From Flavobacteriales bacterium UBA7382 (GTDB taxonomy: Bacteria > Bacteroidota > Bacteroidia > Flavobacteriales_D > Sanyastnellaceae), in NCBI GenBank assembly GCA_002469765.1, contig DKNS01000004.1, forward strand, positions 15,044 through 27,555: a stretch of DNA of 12,512 bases, given 5' to 3'. A program made the position numbers and the translations under genes. Below the pieces are notes generated by a model. The model was not told the origin of the DNA and did not search any database. It saw only the letters and a list, made by a program, of their open reading frames with translations. Positions 1 through 6,100 of this stretch are shown piece after piece; the stretch's first letter is position 1; the number at the start of each line of letters is the position of its first letter.

Positions 1-314
1 ACAGGATTCCTGGTTTTCTCTTCTTTCAAATGGCGAACGAACACCAGCTCACCTTGCCAACCGCGAACAGAGAAAGCCCCGTCGAATGTCCCCCGCTGGA
101 AACCCACACCGGCCCCCTGGCTGTGCAGGATCACGTGAAATCGGCCGGCGTCGGTGAGCACCACATCGGCCCCCTCCCCAAACACGACGTCGTACCCTGT
201 GGTTTGGGCTTCAACCTGAACTGCACCAAGCGCGAGGGCCACCGTGAGCCACGGCCACAACCACAATCCCATCGCCCGTCGGTCCACCTCAGATGTTGTG
301 TTGCACATGCACAT
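1..314 (-). CDS. Exported, probable outer-membrane beta-barrel protein, N-terminal part (runs off the left edge)
   Basis: An open reading frame runs leftward off the window with no stop in at least 90 codons. It opens with a hydrophobic export signal (MGLWLWPWLTVALALGAV, cleavage likely near VEA-Q). Mature residues alternate in the way of outer-membrane beta strands, and the segment ends with VRHLKEEKTRNP. From memory this resembles a '(M)KHPKEIK..NP' stretch in uncharacterised outer-membrane barrel proteins of Flavobacteriia; that family link is a recollection, not a search. Start choice: ATG codons lie at 314, 308 and 272, with an in-frame stop just upstream at 318-320. The 272 start gives a signal peptide with no positive charge. 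The upstream starts add Asp-Arg-Arg before the hydrophobic core, and a promoter-like box ends 6 bases before 314, so 314 is preferred. The gene is divergent from the OsmC gene, about 30 bp away. Function is unknown, and most of the protein lies outside the window. Confidence 0.7.
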   Translation of the reverse strand, partial: MCMCNTTSEVDRRAMGLWLWPWLTVALALGAVQVEAQTTGYDVVFGEGADVVLTDAGRFHVILHSQGAGVGFQRGTFDGAFSVRGWQGELVFVRHLKEEKTRNP

Positions 315-320
315 CGCTCA

Positions 321-328
321 CGAAGTTA
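321..328 (-). promoter_or_regulatory. Possible -7 promoter box (TAACTTCG) for the left-edge gene
   Basis: On the minus strand TAACTTCG fits the Bacteroidota -7 consensus TAnnTTTG with one mismatch. It lies 6 bases before the ATG at 314, so transcription would start at or very near the start codon. A TTG occurs 25 bases upstream of it, longer than the usual spacing of about 17-23. This is a by-eye match only. Confidence 0.35.
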
Positions 329-344
329 GGTGCATCTTGCAATC

Positions 345-782
345 ATGTCGAATCAAGACTCCCCCACTTGGAATTACAAGGTGTCTTACGTGGACCCTTT
401 GCGCACTGAAAACACGCACCTGAAATCAGGTCAAATGCTCCTGACTGATGCCCCCACGGACAACCACGGCCTGGGCGAAGCGTTTTCCCCCACCGATTTG
501 CTGAGCACATCCCTTGCAGCTTGCGTCATGACCATCATGGGGATCCACGTCCAAAGCAGGGACTACGACTTGCTCGGCATCGAGGCCCAGGTCCAAAAAT
601 CGATGGCGGCCAACCCCCGTCGGGTCGCCGCCATCGCGATGGAAATGGACGTCCGCTTGTCTGAACAAGCGACCGACCAAGATTTGAAGGTGCTCGAGCG
701 TGTGGCCCGGGCGTGTCCTGTTGCGCAGAGCTTGCACCCCGACGTCAAGCAGGAACTGACTTTTCGATTCGTCCGAGCTTAG
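345..782 (+). CDS. OsmC/Ohr-family protein (thiol peroxidase-like)
   Basis: A 145-residue protein matching the OsmC family, which reduces organic hydroperoxides through a reactive cysteine pair in the cytoplasm. The reactive first cysteine is C60 in the segment SPTDLLSTSLAACVMTIMG, and the second is C124 in RACPVAQSL. E45, shortly before the first cysteine, could be the conserved catalytic Glu. Size and the order beta-domain, helix with C60, long helix, C124, final strand are typical for the family. The ATG at 345 is preferred to a GTG at 330, since the residues after it begin the first strand directly. The gene stands alone, divergent from the left-edge gene and 214 bp ahead of the next one. 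Subfamily (OsmC, Ohr or the YhfA-like group) and the physiological substrate cannot be fixed from sequence alone, so no symbol is given. Confidence 0.88.
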   Translation: MSNQDSPTWNYKVSYVDPLRTENTHLKSGQMLLTDAPTDNHGLGEAFSPTDLLSTSLAACVMTIMGIHVQSRDYDLLGIEAQVQKSMAANPRRVAAIAMEMDVRLSEQATDQDLKVLERVARACPVAQSLHPDVKQELTFRFVRA

Positions 783-982
783 CGGACGTCGGCCGTCGGT
801 GCTTCAGCGTAAGCTGCACAAGAGGTGTACAACGTGCCGCAAGAACTGAGTGCTGCGGCAGTCAAAAGCACAATGGCTGCGATGCGAAGGGTGCGTTGCA
901 TGGGGATTGCGTTTGAGTGGGTTTGAAGAATTCTTGCCCCTTTACGCCTGCACATTCCAAAAGGTTACACCTCAGCTCCAAT

Positions 983-990
983 TACCTTCG
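983..990 (+). promoter_or_regulatory. Possible -7 promoter box (TACCTTCG) for the GWxTD gene
   Basis: TACCTTCG matches TAnnTTTG at all but one position and sits 6 bases before the ATG at 997, in the 214-bp gap after the OsmC gene. No good upstream TTG was found at the normal spacing (a TTC lies 25 bases upstream). The rest of the gap (783-996) shows no convincing gene, RNA or strong terminator. Confidence 0.35.
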
Positions 991-996
991 TACCAC

Positions 997-2244
997 ATGA
1001 ATCATGGCCGCACATCTCGACTTCTGTGGACCCTCTTGTGGGGAGCGCTTTGCCTGGGTTGCGCCTCAACCAGCCTCCAAACCCCGAGCACCCGACGCCC
1101 CTACGACCGAAAGGCCTCCGTACTGCATCCTGAATTGGTCCTGCATCGGAACATGACGTCGTCCAGCGTGGACCTTTACCTCTCGGTGAACCGCGCCGAG
1201 CTCTTGTACAGCCGGGCGAGCGCGTCGTCCCCATTCGTGGCCCAACTTCAGATCGACCTCCTCGACACGTCCTGGACAGTGGTCGACACCGCCTGGGACC
1301 AAACCCCTTCCCTGCTGCGCATGCGTCAAACTTGGCAGGGGCGCGTCGTGCCAGCTTGGGCCGAATGCGAAGTGATGGACCTTCAACGCAACACCTCGTG
1401 GTCCACCCGACGGTTCCTCGGACCCTCTGACGGGATTGGGGCCAGGGATGTGCTGGCGTGGAGCCAACATGACAAATGGGCCGTTCGTCCTGACCAAGCC
1501 ACGGTCAACGACACCTTGCGGCTCATGCTGCCCGCCGAGTTGACACAACGCAGTGAAGGCGAAGCCGCGTGGCTGCTCTACCACGTGACCCCGCCCAAGT
1601 CGCTCCCGCCCCCACCTTACAGTGGCACACGGGTGCGCTGGGACACCCTCACTCCCGTGAACGTCGGGCAGGTGGTGGCGGACAGCATGCTTGTGGTGCA
1701 GGTGGCGGAGGGGTTGACGCTGTTTGAACTGGCGTCCAACGAATTGGCAATTCACGTGCACGGACGTCAAGCCCGATTCCCCGAATTGGGCCCCGCCCCG
1801 TCGCTGATTGCGCCAGTCAGGTACATCGCCACAAGGGCAGAACACAACAAGTTGAAGCAAGCCAACCATCCAAAGCTTGCCCTCGACGAGTTTTGGCTGG
1901 CCTGCGGCCGCACGCCCAACAAAGCTCGAACCCTGCTGCAGACCTACTACGACCGGGTGGAAGAGGCCAACCACGCCTTTTCAGGGCTGGTCGACGGATG
2001 GAAAACCGACCGCGGCATGGTGCACGTGGTGTTCGGGATTCCACAACGAATCCGACGCGACGCCTGGAACGAGTACTGGGTGTACGGCGAAGAAGGCACC
2101 ACCAACGCCCTCACCTTCCACTTCCGACGCAAAACAACCCCGTACGACGACAACCACTTTGTGCTGCAGCGCAGCATCCAATTCCGCTCAGCGTGGGATC
2201 GTGCGGTGAGTGCGTGGCGCAACGGACGGGTTCGTGCGAATTGA
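997..2244 (+). CDS. GWxTD domain-containing lipoprotein
   Basis: A 415-residue protein with the GWxTD signature near its C-terminus: G334-W-K-T-D338 followed by RGMVHVVFGIP and, further on, WNEYWVYG. This domain is named after the motif and is found mainly in Bacteroidota and Acidobacteriota; its biochemical role is unknown. The N-terminus (RTSRLLWTLLWGALCLGC) has basic residues, a hydrophobic core and a cysteine at 22, so a lipid-anchored envelope protein is likely, although Cys-Leu-Gly before C22 is not the textbook lipobox. The frame stays open upstream to an ATG at 850, which would give 464 residues. That start would bury the signal peptide 49 residues inside the protein, so the ATG at 997 is chosen; a promoter-like box just before it supports this. 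It ends 36 bp before rlmB on the same strand and may be partly co-transcribed with it. Confidence 0.85.
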   Translation: MNHGRTSRLLWTLLWGALCLGCASTSLQTPSTRRPYDRKASVLHPELVLHRNMTSSSVDLYLSVNRAELLYSRASASSPFVAQLQIDLLDTSWTVVDTAWDQTPSLLRMRQTWQGRVVPAWAECEVMDLQRNTSWSTRRFLGPSDGIGARDVLAWSQHDKWAVRPDQATVNDTLRLMLPAELTQRSEGEAAWLLYHVTPPKSLPPPPYSGTRVRWDTLTPVNVGQVVADSMLVVQVAEGLTLFELASNELAIHVHGRQARFPELGPAPSLIAPVRYIATRAEHNKLKQANHPKLALDEFWLACGRTPNKARTLLQTYYDRVEEANHAFSGLVDGWKTDRGMVHVVFGIPQRIRRDAWNEYWVYGEEGTTNALTFHFRRKTTPYDDNHFVLQRSIQFRSAWDRAVSAWRNGRVRAN

Positions 2245-2268
2245 TCGCCAACCGACCTGAGCGCAACC

Positions 2269-2276
2269 TACCTTTG
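2269..2276 (+). promoter_or_regulatory. Exact -7 promoter box (TACCTTTG) in front of rlmB
   Basis: TACCTTTG is a full match to the Bacteroidota -7 consensus TAnnTTTG, 4 bases before the rlmB ATG. A TTG at 2241-2243 could be the -33 element, but the 25-base spacing is longer than usual. If used, the rlmB mRNA would be leaderless or nearly so. Confidence 0.45.
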
Positions 2277-2280
2277 GGCC

Positions 2281-3036
2281 ATGCACCACCGACGCCCCTC
2301 TGAACGCACTTTCTTGTTTGGCATTCATCCCGTCTTGGAAGCGCTCCAAGAAGCCAAACCCATGCAACGTGTCTTGTTTCTCAAGGGGAAACAAACCGAC
2401 GAGATGTCGGAGATCTTGAGCCGATGCCGCGCCTTGGGTGTTCCGGCGCAAGCGGTGCCCAAAGAGCGGCTAGACCGCATAACAATGAAAAACCACCAAG
2501 GCGTGGTGGCTTTCATTTCTCCAATTGAGTTTCAGCCGTTGGACGAAGTGGTGCTCGGCGCCTTTGAAGCAGGCCAAACACCTCTGCTCGTCGCCCTTGA
2601 CGGGGTGACCGACGTCCGGAATTTGGGCGCCATTGCCCGGACCGCAGAATGCTTTGGAGCCACCGCACTGGTCGTGCCAGCTACTGGGTCTGCCCCGGTG
2701 AACGAAGATGCCGTCAAGTCTTCTGCCGGCGCGTTGCTGCGCTTGCCCATGTGCCGAGTGAAGCGCATGGACCAGGCCATGGAATGGATGACCCAGATGG
2801 GGCTATCCCCTGTCGCCGTGAGCGAAAAAGGGGACGTTCAAGCCCACGAATTGGCGGGAGACGCACCGACCTGCCTGGTGCTCGGAGATGAGCATTTCGG
2901 CATTTCTGCAGAGGTGATGAAGCATTGCACCACCACCGTGCACATCCCCATGAAGGGGAAAACATCGAGCCTCAACGTTGGGGTTGCGGCGGGGATTGTT
3001 CTCCACGCTTTGGGGCTGAAAAGCCCCGACGCGTAA
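2281..3036 (+). CDS. rlmB: 23S rRNA (guanosine-2'-O-)-methyltransferase, RlmB/TrmH (SpoU) family
   Basis: A 251-residue SPOUT methyltransferase. The N-terminal third (FGIHPVLEALQ, then a substrate-binding region ending NHQGVVAFIS) is the usual SpoU substrate-binding domain. The trefoil-knot catalytic domain carries motif 1 (D107 to R120, DGVTDVRNLGAIAR, with N114 and R120), motif 2 (G202-D-E-H-F-G-I208) and motif 3 (I222-PMKGKTSSLNVGVA, with N232). RlmB transfers a methyl group from S-adenosylmethionine to the 2'-OH of G2251 in the P-loop of 23S rRNA. Motif 2 is usually Gly-Ser/Ala-Glu-Gly; Asp-Glu-His-Phe here is a mild departure. The length fits the family. RlmB is the best assignment, though a TrmH-type tRNA enzyme cannot be fully excluded from sequence alone. 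Confidence 0.88.
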   Translation: MHHRRPSERTFLFGIHPVLEALQEAKPMQRVLFLKGKQTDEMSEILSRCRALGVPAQAVPKERLDRITMKNHQGVVAFISPIEFQPLDEVVLGAFEAGQTPLLVALDGVTDVRNLGAIARTAECFGATALVVPATGSAPVNEDAVKSSAGALLRLPMCRVKRMDQAMEWMTQMGLSPVAVSEKGDVQAHELAGDAPTCLVLGDEHFGISAEVMKHCTTTVHIPMKGKTSSLNVGVAAGIVLHALGLKSPDA

Positions 3037-3049
3037 GCCCCATCGGGGC
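3012..3049 (+). terminator. Tandem GC-rich hairpins at the end of rlmB, possible terminator
   Basis: Two hairpins straddle the rlmB stop codon. The first is GGGGCT-GAAA-AGCCCC (3012-3027), inside the last codons, with a GNRA-type tetraloop. The second is GCCCC-ATC-GGGGC (3037-3049), immediately after the TAA. Their arms share sequence, so they could also pair with each other. Only a short TTTT run (about 3065-3068) follows at a distance, so intrinsic termination is uncertain. Confidence 0.35.
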
Positions 3050-3114
3050 ACTCGGGGGCGGTACTTTTCATCCAACGTCTCGTTCCTTTTCATTCCTCGA
3101 GTTCACACGCCCCG

Positions 3115-6100
3115 ATGCGCCCCACGTTTGGACCCATTCTTGCCTTGATCATCACATGGCTGAACCCCGCGATTTCCGCGTCGGGCCAACTCAGTTGCAC
3201 GTCGTGCAACCCGCAATTTCTTCAGGGGGAGCCGAGCAGCCTCGACACTTCCTGCACCGCCGGAAACGCGATGGACCTGTTGCCAGATTTCCTTGAATAC
3301 ACCTCGGATTGTCCAGACGGATATGGCACGGCAGTGGCCAAATTCCCCTTGGGCAACGAACGCGTATGCAACGGCAACCGTCCTGAAGACTTGCCCTATT
3401 ACCTGGGGACCGTCCACTTGCACAACTTCGAGTCCACGGGCCTGGCCAACAGCGACGCCTTCAGCATCGACGGGGCAGGCGGCACGTGGACCAGGTACTC
3501 GGAGGACATCGCCACCTTCGAGGGACGCATCATCAACAGCCTGAACACCAACCTTCAATTCCGGGTGGAACTCGTGCTGGAACTGTCCACCTCGGGCGCG
3601 TCGTGGATGTCCCAGAACGGAAACATCAACTTGGCAGGATCCGACACCACCGAAGCGGAGAACTGGGGGATTTGGCAAGTCAAGCCCCTGCTGTCCAAAA
3701 TGGTTGGGCTCAGTGGCTTGGAAAATCACTTCCTCTTCGTCCAGAATTCCAGCGTTGACGTCAGTCATCCGTTCCAAATCGGCACCAACGCCCATGGCTA
3801 CCCCACGGACACCGAAGGGGTGGCCGGAAACTTTGGATGGTCGACTTGCATTGGCTCCATCGTCTACGGCGGGTTCGGTGAGGTGTCCGTGGAGTTTGAC
3901 ACATGCGCTCAAAACGAGAGCACATGTGCCTCCGACCTCGATGCGTTAGGCCAGTATTTGGTGGGGAACAACGAGGGTTACGTGGAGGCCATGCGAACCG
4001 TTAACCTCACAGACAACACCCCACCCACCTTCATCGTGGTGCCCAACGACCTTGAATTGGAGTGCCCCGCAGATCCTCTCAACGATGCGCTCTCCGCCTC
4101 ACCAACGGCGGTCGACGACTGTTCTGGATGGGTGCTGGACAGCACGGTGAACGTGGTGCCAGGCACTTGCACTCAAGAATTCCGCGTGTTGACCACCTAC
4201 CTGGCCCGAGACGCCTGTGGCCACACTTCAGAGCACCTGCATACCGTGGAAATCGTCGACCGCACCGCACCAACGTTGACAGCACCGGAATCCGTCGTGT
4301 TCGAATGCGACGAGCCTTTGGTTTACGACAACGCCACTGCGTTTGATGACTGCGAAGGAGAAGTGGCCGTGGTGGAACTGGCCGCCCAAATCACCGAAGG
4401 CGACTGCCCCTCCAACTACAGCGTGCTGCGGACGTTCGTCGCGACGGACGGATGCGGAAACGACACAACTGCCTTGCAAACGGTCGAGGTCCGTGACCTC
4501 GTGCCACCCACCTTCACCTTGCCAGATGACGTGTTCCTCGATTGTGGGGAGCCTGAGAATTACCCCGACATCGCCGTGGCGGACAATTGCACTCCGACTT
4601 CCGACTTGCCCCTTGACATCGCCAATTTCTTGGTGGACTCGGAGTGCGAAGGATCGAGGGTGCTTCAACGTCATGCCCAAGCTACAGACGCATGTGGAAA
4701 CATGGGTCAAGCGTTTCACCTGGTCACCATCACAGACACCACGCCGCCCTTGTTTGTGTTGATGCCAGACGACACGACCTTGGCCTGTCACAGTGATACG
4801 CCTCTGCCTTGGCCCACCGTCGAGGACGACTGCTCCACCTGGGAAGTGGTGGTTGTCGCCGACACCACATGGCTGGACTGCCCTCAAAACATCGACATCG
4901 TCCGGACGTTTGTGGCCACAGACGCCTGTGGCAACGTGGCCCAAGCCTCCCACACCGTGTCTTTCCGTGACACCACTCCCCCACAGCTGAGCCTCCCGGA
5001 GGACGACGTTCAGGTCGCCTGCGACGCCGACTGGGTGTTCGACGGGACTGGGTTGGCCCAGGACCTTTGCTCTCACGTGGTTTGGGACGTGCAAACGCAA
5101 TTGACGGTGCCCGGCGATGGCAGCGTGTTCTCCCTCTTGGTCACGGCCAACGCCTCCGATGAATGCGGCAACTCCACAGCGGGACAATTTGTGGTGAACA
5201 ATGTGGACAGCGAAGCCCCGCAGTTCATCTTCACGCCTGAGGACATGAGTCTCCCTTGCGAGGAACTCATTCCGACTTCATTCGCAGAGGCCACAGACGC
5301 GTGCTCCCCGGTGTTTTACGCTTCCAGCGACACCACAGTGGCCCACCCCTCTGTTGGGGTCTACCTCGTGATTCGAAGATTCGAAGCGTCTGACGTTTAC
5401 GGGAATGTCAGCGACACCCTGCAGACCTTCACAGTCTTGGATGACGTCCCGCCAGTCTTCACGTTTGTCCCCCCCGGAGACACGCTCTTCTGCAACGATC
5501 TGCCCCCGATGATTCAGGCCGAGGCCATGGACAATTGCGGGGGGGTGACCATGGTCGTCACGGAAGAAATCACCGTGGAGGACGCCCTCGGCAACCAAAC
5601 CCTCGTTCGTCGATTTGAAGCGTTCGATGTGGCAGGGAATTCCACCGTCGCCACGCAAGTCGTGCAACTTGAGAATTACGTGGCCCCAGCCTTCGGGGAA
5701 GTGCCAAGCGACCTGGAGTTGGCATGCGACCAACCGTGGCAAGACGACATGCCAGATGTCATCCCCGGCTGTGGCCCTTGGGAACTCTTGGTGACGGAGG
5801 ACACCCTCGAAGGTCCATGTGGCGCACTTCTTGAACTGGTACGAACATTCAGCCTGACCGACGACACGGGATTGGTGGACCAGGTCGTCCAGATCCAGAC
5901 CCAAGTGGACAACACCCCGCCTTTGATCAATGCCGTGGCGTTTTGGCCTTTGGATTGTGGAGGCAGCTTGGACGGCCTGCCGCAGCCTGTGGTGTTGGAT
6001 GGATGCAACGGGGAGGCCACCTTGGGATGGAGCGACCAAGTCTCGGTGCAAGGCTGCGTCGCACCGGCCTCTGAAATCATCCGCACCTACACCGCCACCG

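Noticed and set aside
30..329. A 99-codon forward frame at the left edge
   Set aside because: It is in codon register with, and opposite to, the leftward gene that has a convincing signal peptide; its own product is low-complexity His/Pro/Arg-rich and resembles nothing.
850..996. N-terminal extension of the GWxTD lipoprotein to an ATG at 850
   Set aside because: It would place the signal peptide 49 residues inside the protein, and the extra residues are not protein-like; the ATG at 997 has a promoter-like box just ahead of it.
783..996. Possible small RNA, tRNA or terminator between the OsmC and GWxTD genes
   Set aside because: Only weak short inverted repeats (AGCTTA at 776-781 with TAAGCT at 810-815) and no T-run or tRNA-like arms; not enough to call.
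1066..1974. A 302-codon leftward frame opposite the GWxTD gene
   Set aside because: A shadow of GC-rich coding DNA; the product is His/Gly/Arg-rich with no recognisable motif, whereas the forward frame has a signal peptide and the GWxTD domain.
3062..3069. TACTTTTC as a promoter box for the adhesin gene
   Set aside because: It mismatches the consensus at the conserved final G and has no matching upstream element; it may be functional but cannot be supported.
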